Shown: piece by piece, positions 8,770 to 18,924 of the stretch
Layout: each line of letters begins with the position of its first letter
Numbering within the stretch: the first letter of the stretch is position 1
Source: an uncultured Candidatus Pelagibacter sp.
GTDB lineage: Bacteria; Pseudomonadota; Alphaproteobacteria; Pelagibacterales; Pelagibacteraceae
NCBI GenBank assembly: GCA_905612375.1
Contig: CAJQRS010000027.1
Location: forward strand, 1-32,136
Direction: 5' to 3'
Length of the DNA: 32,136 nt
Translations under genes and position numbers: made by a program
Notes under the pieces: generated by a model
The model's database searches: none
What the model was told of the DNA's origin: nothing
Seen by the model: the letters and a program-made list of their open reading frames with translations, nothing else

Positions 8770-8847
8770 TCATACTAATCCATTGCAGTAGAAATTTAAT
8801 GATTTATCAACATTTGGGATTCTAATCATTGTGTGCAAGTATTTCAT
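8770..8847 (-). pseudogene. gloA: Vestigial glyoxalase I (lactoylglutathione lyase, GloA) N-terminal fragment
   Basis: This 25-codon reading frame is not in the ORF track. Its translation begins MKYLHTMIRIPNVDKSLNFY and ends CNGLV before TGA. It matches the conserved start of GloA proteins (MRxLHTMxRVxDLDxSLxFYxxxLG), including the metal-ligand His at position 5. After TGA the frame continues for only six codons before another stop, and panB begins 27 bases past the TGA. The remaining roughly 100 GloA residues and the other metal ligands are gone. I infer a deletion remnant of a former gloA that stood between guaA and panB. Alternatives are a chance resemblance or a tiny expressed peptide. 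Confidence 0.7.
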
Positions 8848-8873
8848 AATATCATGTTTTCTATAATAAATTA

Positions 8874-10439
8874 TTACTCTAATTCAATCGTACTCGGTGG
8901 TTTTGAAGTAACATCATAAACTACTCTATTAATTCCAACAATATTATTGATAATTTGATTAGAAATTTTTTGCATAAAACCTTTTGGAAAATCAAAGAAA
9001 TCGGCAGTCATTCCATCTTCAGAAGTAATTGCACGTAATAAACAGATATGTTCATAGGTTCTATTATCGCCCATAACACCAACTGTTTTTACAGGAAGTA
9101 AGGCTGCATAGGCTTGCCAAATTTTATGGTATAAACCGTGGTCACGTAAAGCTTTAATGAAATAAAAATCTGCTTCTTTTAGAATTTTAATTTTTTCATT
9201 AGTTATTATACCGGGCATTCTTATTGCTAAACCAGGGCCTGGGAATGGGTGTCTAGATATTATATCTTTAGATAAATTAAGCTCTAATCCTAATTTTCTA
9301 ACTTCATCTTTAAACAGGAATTTAAGTGGTTCAACTAATTTTAATTTCATTCGTTTGGGAAGGCCTCCCACATTATGGTGAGATTTTATTTTTGATGTTT
9401 GGCTGCCAGTTACCGATTTACTTTCAATTAGATCTGGATAAAGGGTTCCTTGAGCTAGAAATTTTACATTTTTAATTTTTTCTGCATATCTTTCAAATAT
9501 TTTAATGAATAAATTTCCAATAATTTTTCTTTTTTTTTCAGGATCAGAAACATTGGTAAGTTTTTTAATGAATTCTTTTTCAGCATTGACATATAATAAA
9601 TTTATCTTTAATTTATTTTTAAATGTATTAACAACTTGTGTTTCTTCATTTTTTCTCAACAATCCATTATTAACAAATATACATGTTAAATTTTTTCCTA
9701 TAGCTTTACTTAAAAGTTGTGCAACCACACTACTATCAACTCCACCTGATAGACCACAAATTACTTTGTTATCGCCTACTTGATCTTTGATTTCTTTTAT
9801 TAAATTTAGTTTTTGATCTTTAGGAGACCAATTTTTTTTAATCTTACAAATAAGAAAAATAAAATTATGTAATAAAATTTTTCCTTTAGGAGTATGTGTT
9901 ACTTCTGGGTGAAACTGAACACCATAAAAATTATCTTTAGTATTTTCAATTATTGTTAATTTGGAGTTTTTTGTTGAAGCGACTATTTTAAAATCTTTAG
10001 GCATTTTAGAGACTTGATCGGCATGACTCATCCAAACATTACTAATATTTTTGTTATTAAAAAAATTTTTAGTTAAAATACTATTTGAAACTTTAGTTAT
10101 AGTTGCAAGACCAAACTCTCTATGTTTTGACCTATTAACCCTTCCACCTAATTCTTTTGATAATATTTGATGTCCAAAGCATATGCCCATGACTGGTATG
10201 CCTAGTTTTAAAATTTTTTTATCGAATTTGAATTTATTATTTTCATAAACATTTAGAGGGCCTCCAGAAAGTATTATTCCACCTGTATTAAGTTTGACAA
10301 TCTTACTGATATTAATTTTTTTATGACTAATGATTTCTGAAAAAACACCAAACTCTCTTATTCTTCTAGCAATTAATTGTGTAAATTGAGACCCAAAATC
10401 TATTATTAGTATTTTACTTAAATTGTTACTAAGACTCAT
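8874..10439 (-). CDS. guaA: GMP synthase (glutamine-hydrolysing)
   Basis: GuaA amidates XMP to GMP with ATP and glutamine, the last step of GMP synthesis. The 521 residues have the normal two-part layout. An N-terminal class I glutamine amidotransferase has the triad in MGICFGHQ (Cys) and VQFHPEV (His, Glu). It is followed by an ATP pyrophosphatase with [10 protein letters not shown] (PP-loop) near residue 230, then the dimerisation domain with [15 protein letters not shown] and the end [10 protein letters not shown]. The start overlaps the end of the TPR gene by 11 bases, and guaB is one gene further upstream, so both GMP-branch enzymes are on one transcript. Confidence 0.97.
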   Translation of the reverse strand: MSLSNNLSKILIIDFGSQFTQLIARRIREFGVFSEIISHKKINISKIVKLNTGGIILSGGPLNVYENNKFKFDKKILKLGIPVMGICFGHQILSKELGGRVNRSKHREFGLATITKVSNSILTKNFFNNKNISNVWMSHADQVSKMPKDFKIVASTKNSKLTIIENTKDNFYGVQFHPEVTHTPKGKILLHNFIFLICKIKKNWSPKDQKLNLIKEIKDQVGDNKVICGLSGGVDSSVVAQLLSKAIGKNLTCIFVNNGLLRKNEETQVVNTFKNKLKINLLYVNAEKEFIKKLTNVSDPEKKRKIIGNLFIKIFERYAEKIKNVKFLAQGTLYPDLIESKSVTGSQTSKIKSHHNVGGLPKRMKLKLVEPLKFLFKDEVRKLGLELNLSKDIISRHPFPGPGLAIRMPGIITNEKIKILKEADFYFIKALRDHGLYHKIWQAYAALLPVKTVGVMGDNRTYEHICLLRAITSEDGMTADFFDFPKGFMQKISNQIINNIVGINRVVYDVTSKPPSTIELE

Positions 10440-10866
10440 TTTTAGGTTCTAAATTCTCTAAAGACTTTAAAATTAAAATCTTCTTATCACATAGTTTGTT
10501 ACAAATTTTAGTAAAATTTTCTGCTAATTCTTTGACCTTTGAATAATTAGATTTTTTAAGCTCTATTTCCATTAGTAAGTAGTTTGCTTCTTCATTTTTA
10601 GGATCTAATAAAAGTACAGTATTAATATTTTTTTCCTCTTCTCTCTTATTTTCTTCAAATTTATAAATTTTAGCTAAATATAAATATGATTCTGAATCCT
10701 TAGGATTGAAAACAATACTTCTTTGAAATAAAAATTTTGATTCTTCATATTTTTTTTCTTTATATTTAGTTTTTCCTTCCTCAAAGGAAATACTTTCTGC
10801 CAACACTGAGCTTATCAAAGTTACAGATATAACAAAAATTGAAACTAATTTAGTTATTTTTATCAT
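10429..10866 (-). CDS. Small exported TPR-like protein of unknown function
   Basis: This 145-residue protein has an N-terminal signal peptide ([23 protein letters not shown], probable cut after residue 23). The mature part carries two to three tetratricopeptide-like helical repeats, for example [33 protein letters not shown] near residues 36-68. Such repeats bind partner proteins, so a periplasmic scaffold role is plausible, but I do not recognise a specific family. It is wedged between guaB (stop and start share one base, TAATG) and guaA (11-base overlap), so it is translationally coupled to both. No link to purine synthesis is evident from the protein. Confidence 0.75.
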   Translation of the reverse strand: MIKITKLVSIFVISVTLISSVLAESISFEEGKTKYKEKKYEESKFLFQRSIVFNPKDSESYLYLAKIYKFEENKREEEKNINTVLLLDPKNEEANYLLMEIELKKSNYSKVKELAENFTKICNKLCDKKILILKSLENLEPKNES

Positions 10867-11948
10867 TAATATTTATTTTCATTTTTTACTTCATCAACGT
10901 TATGAACCATACTTTCATAAAAACCTGCTTTAGTTATTTTTACAAAATTTGGTTTATTTTTGAGATTAGGCACTTTCCTTGCACCAAGATATCCCATAGA
11001 TGATTTTAGTCCACCTATTAATTTAAAAATTATACTTTTAACATCGCCTTTATATTTAACAAAACCTTCCACACCTTCTGGCACATACTTAGATACATCT
11101 TTTTGCTTTGCTTGAAAATATCTGTCAGCAGATCCTTTATTCATTGCGCCAACAGACCCCATGCCTCTAAAGCTTTTGAACAATTTTCCATTTTTCTTAA
11201 TTAACTTACCAGGAGTTTCAGTGCTACCTGCAAACAAAGATCCTATCATTACTGCATCTGCTCCAGCAGATAATGCCTTAGCAATATCGCCTGAGTATTT
11301 AATTCCACCATCTGAAATAATTTTTGTTTTAATATTTTTTATACCTTTCTTTACATCAATTATTGCACTTAACTGAGGCACACCAATACCAGCTACTAAT
11401 CTAGTTGTACAAATTGATCCAGGTCCAATCCCAACTTTTACAATGTCTACCCCTAGCTTTATTAAAAATTTAGCAGCTTCAGCTGTTGCAATATTTCCTG
11501 CACATAAAGTTGTTTTATTCGTTTTTAATTTTTTTATTTCTTTTATAATTTCTGCAACTTTTTTACTATGGCCATGTGCGGTATCTACTACAATTAAATC
11601 TACTTTTTCTTTTAAAATTGCTGTTGCTCTTTGTAATTCTAAAGGACCAGCTCCAACTGCTGCCCCAACTAATAATTTTAATTTTTTTACTTTCTTAATT
11701 TCTTCAATTTGTTTTTTAATATCCAAATTTCTATGTATAACCCCAATACCCCCAGCTTTTGCTATTGCAATAGCCATTTTACTCTCAGTTACTGTGTCCA
11801 TTGCAGAGGATAATAAGGGAATTTTTAGTAATAAATTAGGTGATAATTTTGTGCTCGTATCTACTGCAGAAGGTAAAACTTCTGAGTATTTTGGTGCCAT
11901 TGTTACGTCATCAAAGGTCAGTGCTTCTTTTATAGGATCCATAATCAT
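10866..11948 (-). CDS. guaB: IMP dehydrogenase lacking the CBS (Bateman) domain
   Basis: GuaB oxidises IMP to XMP with NAD+, the first step of GMP synthesis. Catalytic features are intact: [15 protein letters not shown] near the start, [15 protein letters not shown] with catalytic Cys180, [15 protein letters not shown] and [10 protein letters not shown]. The protein is only 360 residues, against about 490 for the usual bacterial enzyme. The missing part is the pair of CBS domains: the chain passes from [16 protein letters not shown] straight to [12 protein letters not shown] near residues 75-101, where about 120 residues normally lie. CBS-less enzymes are known elsewhere (for example in Borrelia) and remain active, but should lack nucleotide control through this module. 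It starts 31 bases after the rlmE stop. Confidence 0.95.
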   Translation of the reverse strand: MIMDPIKEALTFDDVTMAPKYSEVLPSAVDTSTKLSPNLLLKIPLLSSAMDTVTESKMAIAIAKAGGIGVIHRNLDIKKQIEEIKKVKKLKLLVGAAVGAGPLELQRATAILKEKVDLIVVDTAHGHSKKVAEIIKEIKKLKTNKTTLCAGNIATAEAAKFLIKLGVDIVKVGIGPGSICTTRLVAGIGVPQLSAIIDVKKGIKNIKTKIISDGGIKYSGDIAKALSAGADAVMIGSLFAGSTETPGKLIKKNGKLFKSFRGMGSVGAMNKGSADRYFQAKQKDVSKYVPEGVEGFVKYKGDVKSIIFKLIGGLKSSMGYLGARKVPNLKNKPNFVKITKAGFYESMVHNVDEVKNENKY

Positions 11949-11979
11949 TTATATATGATTCTTTTTAAAATTAAAGTCC

Positions 11980-12591
11980 CTATCTTAATATTTTACAAAT
12001 AATAAAGCTTTCTTTAGATTCCTTTCTACTGGCTTTGGGCTTAAATACTTTTACTTCTTTAAAAATTGTTTTTCCTAGGGCAACTATCTCATTAAATGAT
12101 GATCCTAAGAATATTTTAGAGACGAAGCGTCCTTCTTTAACTAGCATTTCCTTAGCAAAGTTCATTGCTTCCATTGCAAGTTCTCCTGTATAAATTGCAT
12201 CAATATCTTTTATACCTGTTGTATTAACGGCCATATCAGACACAACAACGTCAACTTTTGATTTAAAAAATCCTTTAATCTTTGCCTGAGAATCTAACTC
12301 TGTAAAATCACCTTTAATTTGGATTGTGTTGTCAATTTCTTCCATACCCTTTATATCGATTGAAACTAATCTTCCACTCTTTACAGTTCTTGCGATATAT
12401 TGAGACCAACTACCCGGTGAGGCTCCTAAATCTATTACAGATATTCCATTTTTTAATATCTTAAATTTTTCATCAATCTCAATTAATTTATAAGCTGATC
12501 TTGCTCTATAGCCATCTACTTGAGACTGCCTAACATAAATGTCTCTTTTTTGTTTGTTGATCCAGTTTTTAGAAATTCTATTCTTTTTCAA
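11980..12591 (-). CDS. rlmE: 23S rRNA 2'-O-ribose methyltransferase (RlmE/FtsJ)
   Basis: RlmE methylates the 2'-hydroxyl of a U in the A-loop of 23S rRNA using S-adenosylmethionine. The 203 residues fit the family (about 209 in E. coli). Motifs: RSAYKLIEIDEKF (catalytic Lys), VIDLGASPGSWSQY (SAM-binding), VVSDMAVNTTG (catalytic Asp), GRFVSKIF (Lys) and SRKESKESFIICK (Glu). The start codon is TTG, which directly follows the TAA of the glycosyltransferase gene. No later Met precedes the catalytic Lys, so TTG is the likely true start. This rare start plus full coupling suggests low, upstream-dependent expression. Confidence 0.95.
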   Translation of the reverse strand: MKKNRISKNWINKQKRDIYVRQSQVDGYRARSAYKLIEIDEKFKILKNGISVIDLGASPGSWSQYIARTVKSGRLVSIDIKGMEEIDNTIQIKGDFTELDSQAKIKGFFKSKVDVVVSDMAVNTTGIKDIDAIYTGELAMEAMNFAKEMLVKEGRFVSKIFLGSSFNEIVALGKTIFKEVKVFKPKASRKESKESFIICKILR

Positions 12592-13503
12592 TTAATGACC
12601 AAATCTTAAACTTTTGGATAATATTTTTTTTTGAATAGATTGAATCTTAATTTCAACTTCTTTATCCAATCTCATATCTTTATCACCATCCCAAATTCCT
12701 GCAGCTAAATGCATAATTCCAATTTCATAATTTGGCAAATAAGGTTCAACAAATGTATTATTTATTTCATCAAATTTAGGTAACAAATTACTAGCAATCC
12801 AATTACAGTTTAATGGCAAAAATTCAGTCTCTAATTCGTCTATATACACTGACATGTTGATAGCAAGGCCTTCTGAGCCAAAAATATTTCCACTTTTTAA
12901 AGTTTGTTCAAGATTTTTTTGCCAAGAGATCCAACCAGGAGAATTTTTTTCTAGTGAAAAAACTCCAATATTTATGTGTGGAGCAAAAGCTAGTTTTCTT
13001 GCTTTTCTAATTCCTATCTTTGATTTGATTGCATGTTTAAAATTTTGAGACTTAATTATTGCTACTTTTCCAAATAACCAATTTACTTTTGACATTATTT
13101 TATATCCTGGTCCCAATGTTTGGGTAATTCCTAATTTACCATCTTCACAAGCTTTAAAATATAATTCAACAGAGTTCCAGTCATTCACCCAAGCATCACA
13201 GTCAATCCATAAATATTTTTCATAATTTGGAAAATATTTAGGAAGAAAGGCTCTTGATACTTGACTCTTTAACCACTCTCGTCCCTTAACTTTAAATGCA
13301 GGAACATCAATGTCCCATTCTGCTGATTTAATTTCATCAACTTTTTTGGATAAAATATTCTTCTGTTCTTCTGATAAACCAGCATCTAGAATGCAAATTG
13401 CTATATCTTTACTTTTCTCAAAACTTTTAATTGAATCGACTAATTCATTGAGTAATTCAAAATAATTTGAATCAGCGAGGGATACAATTACATTTTTTTT
13501 CAT
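12592..13503 (-). CDS. Putative glycosyltransferase, GT8-like (nucleotide-diphospho-sugar transferase fold)
   Basis: This 303-residue soluble protein begins MKKNVIVSLADSNYFELLNELVDSI, a beta-alpha start typical of GT-A glycosyltransferases. It has LWIDCDAWVND near residues 98-108, a DxD metal-binding motif as in family 8. A later MHLAAGIWDGDKDMRL segment resembles the C-terminal His/Gly motif of GT8 enzymes. There is no signal peptide or membrane helix. It abuts pssA upstream and rlmE downstream with no spacer. The neighbouring phospholipid genes suggest a lipid or envelope acceptor, but this is inference only; donor and acceptor are unknown. Confidence 0.65.
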   Translation of the reverse strand: MKKNVIVSLADSNYFELLNELVDSIKSFEKSKDIAICILDAGLSEEQKNILSKKVDEIKSAEWDIDVPAFKVKGREWLKSQVSRAFLPKYFPNYEKYLWIDCDAWVNDWNSVELYFKACEDGKLGITQTLGPGYKIMSKVNWLFGKVAIIKSQNFKHAIKSKIGIRKARKLAFAPHINIGVFSLEKNSPGWISWQKNLEQTLKSGNIFGSEGLAINMSVYIDELETEFLPLNCNWIASNLLPKFDEINNTFVEPYLPNYEIGIMHLAAGIWDGDKDMRLDKEVEIKIQSIQKKILSKSLRFGH

Positions 13504-14313
13504 TTATAAAATATCTTCTAAATCATCATTTTCATTTTTTTCAGTAACAATATTTTTTTCTTTTTTTATCTTTTTGTAATGAAAATAACTAACTGGAATT
13601 AAGCATAAATATAAAAAAATGCTAATTACTAAAACTTTAAAAGTGTAAACTAGTAATGCACCAAAAAATAAGACTATTCCAAATAATAAAAATTTTGTCA
13701 TAGATCTTGGGATAACTATTCTTTTAAAGGAATACGTCGGAACTATACTTATCAATAATATTGAAACCATAATAAAGAATGCAGGCACTACTAGATCATA
13801 ATCAATTTTGAAAAAAATTTCTCCTAATCCACTAAAGCTTAAGACTAAAGGCATTAAAACAATAATCCCCCCCGCTGGTGCTGGCACCCCTTCAAAAAAA
13901 TTATCTTTCCAAGATGGTTCTTCTTCGGAATTGACATTGAATCTAGCAAGTCTTAAGGCAACACAAACTACATACATCAAACAGACAAACCAACCTAATT
14001 TGTCTAAGTATTGCAAATTCCAGAAATACATTATAAATGCAGGAGCTACACCAAAACTAATTACATCTCCTAGGGAATCAAGTTCTTTACCCATTTTAGA
14101 TGTTCCTTTAATTAATCTTGCTATTCTTCCATCTAAGGCATCCATTAACCCTGCAAATAATATTGCGATTATAGCTAGTGCAAACTTTCCATCTAAAGCA
14201 AACTTAATTGAAGTTAAACCAATACAAACTCCGATCAATGTGATTGCATTAGGAAGAATCATTCTTGCTTTTTTGTCAGAAACTATTTTAAAATTATTTT
14301 TAGGTTGTTCCAT
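13504..14313 (-). CDS. pssA: CDP-diacylglycerol-serine O-phosphatidyltransferase
   Basis: PssA joins CDP-diacylglycerol and L-serine to make phosphatidylserine in the inner membrane. The CDP-alcohol phosphatidyltransferase signature is complete: DALDGRIARLIKGTSKMGKE followed by LDSLGD, fitting DGx2ARx8Gx3Dx3D, near residues 58-84. At 269 residues, with about seven hydrophobic helices and a charged C-terminal tail (KKIKKEKN...), it is the type II membrane form, unlike E. coli PssA, which belongs to the phospholipase D family. It follows psd by three bases, so the two consecutive steps to phosphatidylethanolamine are co-transcribed. Confidence 0.95.
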   Translation of the reverse strand: MEQPKNNFKIVSDKKARMILPNAITLIGVCIGLTSIKFALDGKFALAIIAILFAGLMDALDGRIARLIKGTSKMGKELDSLGDVISFGVAPAFIMYFWNLQYLDKLGWFVCLMYVVCVALRLARFNVNSEEEPSWKDNFFEGVPAPAGGIIVLMPLVLSFSGLGEIFFKIDYDLVVPAFFIMVSILLISIVPTYSFKRIVIPRSMTKFLLFGIVLFFGALLVYTFKVLVISIFLYLCLIPVSYFHYKKIKKEKNIVTEKNENDDLEDIL

Positions 14314-14316
14314 AAG

Positions 14317-14964
14317 CTACTTTTTAGCTAATAATGTTTCACCAGCAATTGTTTTTTGTCCCACTTTTACTAAAGTTTCATAATTTTCAAAATAAACATC
14401 TGCTCTACTTCCAAATCTAATCATTCCAATTCTTTCACCCTGCTGAAGTTGTTGATCCTTAGTAGATTCACAAACAATTCTCCTAGCAATTAGACCAGCA
14501 ATCTGAACAACAATAACATCTTCACCCTGATTGTTTATTATCTTGTAATAATTTCTTTCATTGTCTTCACTTGCTTTATCAAGCGATGCATTTAAAAATT
14601 TTCCTGGTTTATAGAGTATTTCTGAAATTTTACCTTCACAAGGAGTTCTGTTAACATGGCAATCAAAGACATTCATAAAAATACTAATCTTTGTAAATTT
14701 TTTACCCTCTAGGCCAAGCTCCTTAGGTCCATCAACTTCATGTACCATTAAAACTTCACCATCTGCTGGACTTGTTAAATAATTTTCATCATTTATTGAA
14801 ATTCGCTCTGGGTCTCTAAAAAAATAATAGACCCACACAGACAATACAAAACTAATTAATCCTAAAAAAGTGCTTAGAAAATATAGAATGATTGTTATGA
14901 ATATAGCTATTGCTAAAAATTTATATCCTTCTGAATGAATTTTTGGAAAAATCTTCTTTAACAT
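14317..14964 (-). CDS. psd: Phosphatidylserine decarboxylase proenzyme (short PSD-A type)
   Basis: Psd decarboxylates phosphatidylserine to phosphatidylethanolamine. The short 215-residue form has N-terminal membrane helices (about residues 15-50), then TSPADGEVLMVHEV, MNVFDCHVNRTPCEG and ARRIVCE. The self-cleavage site lies in GMIRFGSRADVYF near residue 185: the Gly-Ser bond is cut and the Ser becomes the pyruvoyl group. This is the compact type found in many alphaproteobacteria and archaea, shorter than E. coli Psd (322). It heads the psd-pssA directon and is divergent from icd across 77 bases. Confidence 0.95.
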   Translation of the reverse strand: MLKKIFPKIHSEGYKFLAIAIFITIILYFLSTFLGLISFVLSVWVYYFFRDPERISINDENYLTSPADGEVLMVHEVDGPKELGLEGKKFTKISIFMNVFDCHVNRTPCEGKISEILYKPGKFLNASLDKASEDNERNYYKIINNQGEDVIVVQIAGLIARRIVCESTKDQQLQQGERIGMIRFGSRADVYFENYETLVKVGQKTIAGETLLAKK

Positions 14965-14974
14965 AAGCTTCTAT

Positions 14975-15002
14975 TTGATAATTTTTTATTAATATGTATA
15001 TA
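14975..15002 (+). promoter_or_regulatory. Candidate sigma-70 promoter of icd
   Basis: TTGATA (14975-14980) and TATATA (14997-15002) are separated by 16 bases. Both hexamers match consensus at five of six or nearly so. The predicted start would give a leader of about 30 bases before the icd ATG. No clear Shine-Dalgarno site follows. In AT-rich DNA such matches are common, so confidence is moderate. Confidence 0.42.
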
Positions 15003-15041
15003 AAGCACTAAATTACAATTACTAATATATATTATTCAAAT

Positions 15042-16256
15042 ATGTCTAAAATTAAGGTTAAAAACCCAGTTGCTGAACTTGATGGCGATGAAATGACAAG
15101 AATAATATGGGAGTTTATCAAAAGTAAACTTATTCTTCCATATTTAGATTTGGGTATAGAATATTTTGATTTAGGCATGAAAAGCCGAGATAATACTAAT
15201 GATCAAATAACAATTGATTCAGCTGCTGCAATTAAAAAAATTGGAGTTGGTATTAAATGTGCAACAATTACCCCTGATGAAGCAAGAGTTAAAGAATTTG
15301 ATTTAAAAAAAATGTGGAGGTCTCCCAATGGAACTATAAGAAATATTATAGGAGGAACGGTATTTAGAGAACCCATAGTTTGTAAAAATATACCAAAATT
15401 AGTTCCTTCATGGACTGATCCTGTGATTATTGGAAGACATGCATTTGGAGATCAGTATAGAGCAACAGATTTTAAAGTTCCTGGAAAAGGTAAAATGGAG
15501 GTTAAATGGACGGCTGAAGATGGTAGCCAAGAAATAAAATATGAAGTTTTTAATTTCCCTGGACCTGGAATAGCTTTATCAATGTATAATTTAGATAAAT
15601 CAATTGAAGACTTTGCAAGATCATGTTTTGGTTATGGTTTAATTAAAGGATGGCCAGTGTATCTTTCAACAAAAAATACAATTTTAAAAGTTTATGATGG
15701 AAGATTTAAAGATATTTTTCAAAATATTTTTGATAAAGAATTTAAAACAAAATTTGAGAAATTAAAAATTACATACGAACACAGACTAATTGATGACATG
15801 GTAGCATGTGCTATGAAATGGAGTGGTAAATATATCTGGGCTTGTAAAAATTATGATGGCGATGTTCAATCTGATACTATGGCACAAGGTTATGGTTCTT
15901 TAGGGTTAATGACTAGCGTTCTACTAACTCCTGATGGAAAAATAATGGAGGCTGAGGCAGCTCATGGTACAGTTACAAGACATTATAGAATGCACCAACA
16001 GGGTAAAGAAACTTCTACAAACCCAATTGCATCAATATTTGCTTGGACAAGAGGTCTTGCGCACAGAGGAAAACTAGACGGAAATGAAGAACTAATTAAT
16101 TTTTCAAAAACTTTAGAAAATGTTTGTATTGATTGCGTTGAAAATGGATCAATGACCAAAGATTTAGCAATTTTAATTGGCCCTTCAAGTAAGTATTTAA
16201 CTACTAATGGTTTTTTAGATGAGCTCGATGGTCAGCTTAAAAAAAAACTTAATTAA
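15042..16256 (+). CDS. icd: Isocitrate dehydrogenase (NADP+), eukaryote-like type II
   Basis: Icd oxidises isocitrate to 2-oxoglutarate and CO2 in the TCA cycle, producing NADPH. The 404 residues match the homodimeric eukaryote-like class: [18 protein letters not shown] near the start, [38 protein letters not shown] (substrate loop), [36 protein letters not shown] and [11 protein letters not shown], whose RH pair is typical of NADP users. This is the usual alphaproteobacterial form, distinct from E. coli Icd. It is the only plus-strand gene between 1 and 23.6 kb and meets alaS tail to tail, overlapping by eight bases. Confidence 0.97.
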   Translation: MSKIKVKNPVAELDGDEMTRIIWEFIKSKLILPYLDLGIEYFDLGMKSRDNTNDQITIDSAAAIKKIGVGIKCATITPDEARVKEFDLKKMWRSPNGTIRNIIGGTVFREPIVCKNIPKLVPSWTDPVIIGRHAFGDQYRATDFKVPGKGKMEVKWTAEDGSQEIKYEVFNFPGPGIALSMYNLDKSIEDFARSCFGYGLIKGWPVYLSTKNTILKVYDGRFKDIFQNIFDKEFKTKFEKLKITYEHRLIDDMVACAMKWSGKYIWACKNYDGDVQSDTMAQGYGSLGLMTSVLLTPDGKIMEAEAAHGTVTRHYRMHQQGKETSTNPIASIFAWTRGLAHRGKLDGNEELINFSKTLENVCIDCVENGSMTKDLAILIGPSSKYLTTNGFLDELDGQLKKKLN

Positions 16257-18918
16257 TTAATTTTTTAATATTCTCAAAAGACTCTTCAATTTTATCAGGC
16301 AATGTTCCACCAGCTTGCGCAAAGTCAGCTCTTCCACCACCACCTTTACCACCAATAACTTCAGAACCAGCTCTAACAATTTTTACAGCATCAAACTTTA
16401 CTTCTAATGTTTTGGTAACACCTACAGCTAATCCAACTTTATTATCATTGATAGCATAAATTATTACTAATCCTTCACCAATTTCTTTTTTTCCTTCATC
16501 TATTAACTTACGTAGATCTTTAAATGGTAAATCTATAATATTTTGAAACCTAACTTTAAATCCATTAATAATTTGATCATTGATTTTATTTTTTTCTTTA
16601 TCTTTTAATATTGAGTTAACTGAAAGTTGATCAAATTGTTTATTAAGGTCTTTTATTAAGGCTACTTGATCATTACTTTGAAGATTAGGTTTTCCTCCTA
16701 ATTTAATAATTTTCGTTTCTAATTCTTTTATAACTGCCTCATTTTTTTTATTTGACAGGTTAGACAAGTTTTCTTTTTCTTTTAAAAAGTTGACTAACTG
16801 AGTGTCTCTTAATGCTTCAATTCTCCTTACACCCGCTGCAATAGATGATTGGCTTATAATCTTAAATTTTCCAATATCTGCTGTATTTAAAACGTGTGTT
16901 CCTCCACATAATTCTGTTGAGAAAAATTTACCTTTCTCGTCACCCATAGATAAAACCCTGACCTCATCACCATATTTTTCTCCAAATAAAGCTAGGGCAC
17001 CATTCTCAACAGCTTCTTTAGGTGTCATTATTCTTGTTTTCACATCTGAATTTTTTTGAATTATTGAGTTAACATAATGTTCAATTTGCTCCATCTCGTC
17101 TTTCGAGATAGGTTTCATATGACTAAAATCAAATCTTAATCGATCAGACTGAACTAAAGATCCTTTTTGAGTTACATGCTCACCCAGAACTCTTCGTAAA
17201 GCTTCGTGCAATAAATGAGTAGCAGAATGATAGGCTCTAATATTGTTTCTTTTCTGTGTATCTATTTTTAATTCAACACTATCTTGTAATTTAACTGAAC
17301 CTTTTTTAACTTTTCCATAATGTACAAATAAATCTCCTAGTTTTTTTTGAACATCTAAAACCTCGAATTCAAAATTTTCATTTGAAATTATTCCCGTATC
17401 AGCTACTTGTCCACCAGATTCCCCATAAAAGGGTGTTTGATTTGTAATTATAATTCCTTCATCGTTTTCTTGTAGATCCTGGACTTCTTTATTATTCTTG
17501 AGAATTAGAGTTATTACACCTTCTGCTTTATCTGTGGCATATCCTAAAAAATCAGTTGCACCTAAACGATCTTTTATATTAAACCAGATTTGATCTAGTG
17601 AACTATCTCCTGATCCTTTCCAATTCTTTTTTGCTAATTCTTTACTTTCTTTCATTAATAAATCAAATTTTTTATCATCTACTGTTAATGATTTATTTTT
17701 TAAAATATCTGCTGTTAAATCTAATGGAAAACCAAATGTATCATAAAGTTTAAAGGCAACTTCACCTGGTAATACTTTTTTTACTTTAGTTATTTCTTCA
17801 TCTAATATTTTTATTCCCCTATCTAATAAAACTAAAAACTTTTCCTCTTCTGTTTTTAAAGTTTCTTTTATTAATGACTGTGCTCTTTCTAATTCAGGAT
17901 AATTATTTGACATCTCTTCTAATAATGTTTTAAAAATATCATAGAAAACTGGCTTCTTAGAACCTAACAAATGTGAATGTCTCATGCCACGTCTCATAAT
18001 TCTTCGAAGTACATATCCCCTCCCTTCATTCGATGGCAAAACTCCTTCTGCCAATAAAAAAGAGCTTGCACGTAAATGATCAGCTATCACCCTAAAACTA
18101 GATTGGTTAGCTTCGTTTACTTTAACATTCAACGAATCTGATGCTGATTGAATTAATTTTTTGAAGTGATCTGTTTCATAGTTGTCATGTGTTCCTTGCA
18201 ACAGTGCCACTATTCGTTCAAGACCCATGCCAGTATCTACAGATGGTTTTGGAAGATCGATCCTTTTATCTTTTGAAATTTGCTCATATTGCATGAATAC
18301 TAAATTCCATATTTCAATAAACCTATTGCCATCTTCATTTTTAGTACCAGGTAGTCCGCCTTCTAAATGATCACCATGGTCATAAAAAATTTCTGAACAA
18401 GGTCCACATGGTCCGGTATCTCCCATAGACCAGAAATTATCTGTTGTTGCTATCTTTATTATTCTATCATCACCAAAACCAGCTATTTTCTTCCAGTAAT
18501 TAAAAGCTTGTTCATCATCATGATACACAGTTACGTAGAGACGATTTTTATCAATTCCAAACTCTTTAGTTATTAAATTCCACGCATATGTAATTGCTTG
18601 TTCTTTGAAATAATCACCAAAGGAGAAGTTTCCTAGCATTTCAAAAAATGTGTGGTGTCTTGGTGTGTAGCCAACATTTTCAAGATCGTTGTGTTTTCCA
18701 CCTGCACGCACGCACTTTTGAGAAGTGGTTGCTCTTACATAGTCTCTTTTCTCTAATCCAGTAAATACATTTTTGAACTGCACCATACCAGAATTAGCAA
18801 ACATTAATGTTGGGTCATTATTTGGAACTAAATTACTAGACTCAACTATCTTATGATCATTTTTTTTAAAATAATCTAGAAATACATTTCTTATTTCATT
18901 TAAAGATTTGTCAGCCAT
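16249..18918 (-). CDS. alaS: Alanyl-tRNA synthetase
   Basis: AlaS charges tRNA-Ala and edits mischarged Ser and Gly. The 889 residues are full length. The class II catalytic domain (1 to about 240) holds [19 protein letters not shown] and [19 protein letters not shown]. The editing domain has [16 protein letters not shown] (HxxxH) and [11 protein letters not shown] (CxxxH), together the zinc site. The C-terminal DHHA1-like domain ends with [16 protein letters not shown], which binds the tRNA elbow. All key residues are visible. It lies downstream of the recA terminator, so it needs its own promoter within about 50 bases. Its last codons overlap the icd stop on the other strand. Confidence 0.98.
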   Translation of the reverse strand: MADKSLNEIRNVFLDYFKKNDHKIVESSNLVPNNDPTLMFANSGMVQFKNVFTGLEKRDYVRATTSQKCVRAGGKHNDLENVGYTPRHHTFFEMLGNFSFGDYFKEQAITYAWNLITKEFGIDKNRLYVTVYHDDEQAFNYWKKIAGFGDDRIIKIATTDNFWSMGDTGPCGPCSEIFYDHGDHLEGGLPGTKNEDGNRFIEIWNLVFMQYEQISKDKRIDLPKPSVDTGMGLERIVALLQGTHDNYETDHFKKLIQSASDSLNVKVNEANQSSFRVIADHLRASSFLLAEGVLPSNEGRGYVLRRIMRRGMRHSHLLGSKKPVFYDIFKTLLEEMSNNYPELERAQSLIKETLKTEEEKFLVLLDRGIKILDEEITKVKKVLPGEVAFKLYDTFGFPLDLTADILKNKSLTVDDKKFDLLMKESKELAKKNWKGSGDSSLDQIWFNIKDRLGATDFLGYATDKAEGVITLILKNNKEVQDLQENDEGIIITNQTPFYGESGGQVADTGIISNENFEFEVLDVQKKLGDLFVHYGKVKKGSVKLQDSVELKIDTQKRNNIRAYHSATHLLHEALRRVLGEHVTQKGSLVQSDRLRFDFSHMKPISKDEMEQIEHYVNSIIQKNSDVKTRIMTPKEAVENGALALFGEKYGDEVRVLSMGDEKGKFFSTELCGGTHVLNTADIGKFKIISQSSIAAGVRRIEALRDTQLVNFLKEKENLSNLSNKKNEAVIKELETKIIKLGGKPNLQSNDQVALIKDLNKQFDQLSVNSILKDKEKNKINDQIINGFKVRFQNIIDLPFKDLRKLIDEGKKEIGEGLVIIYAINDNKVGLAVGVTKTLEVKFDAVKIVRAGSEVIGGKGGGGRADFAQAGGTLPDKIEESFENIKKLIN

Positions 18919-18924
18919 ACATTT

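Noticed and set aside
11443-11958. 171-residue plus-strand ORF opposite guaB
   Set aside because: Shadow of guaB; low-complexity hydrophobic translation with no family match.
13808-14383. 191-residue plus-strand ORF opposite pssA and psd
   Set aside because: It is fully antisense to two clear enzymes and its translation has no recognisable domain. Long shadow frames are common opposite AT-rich genes.
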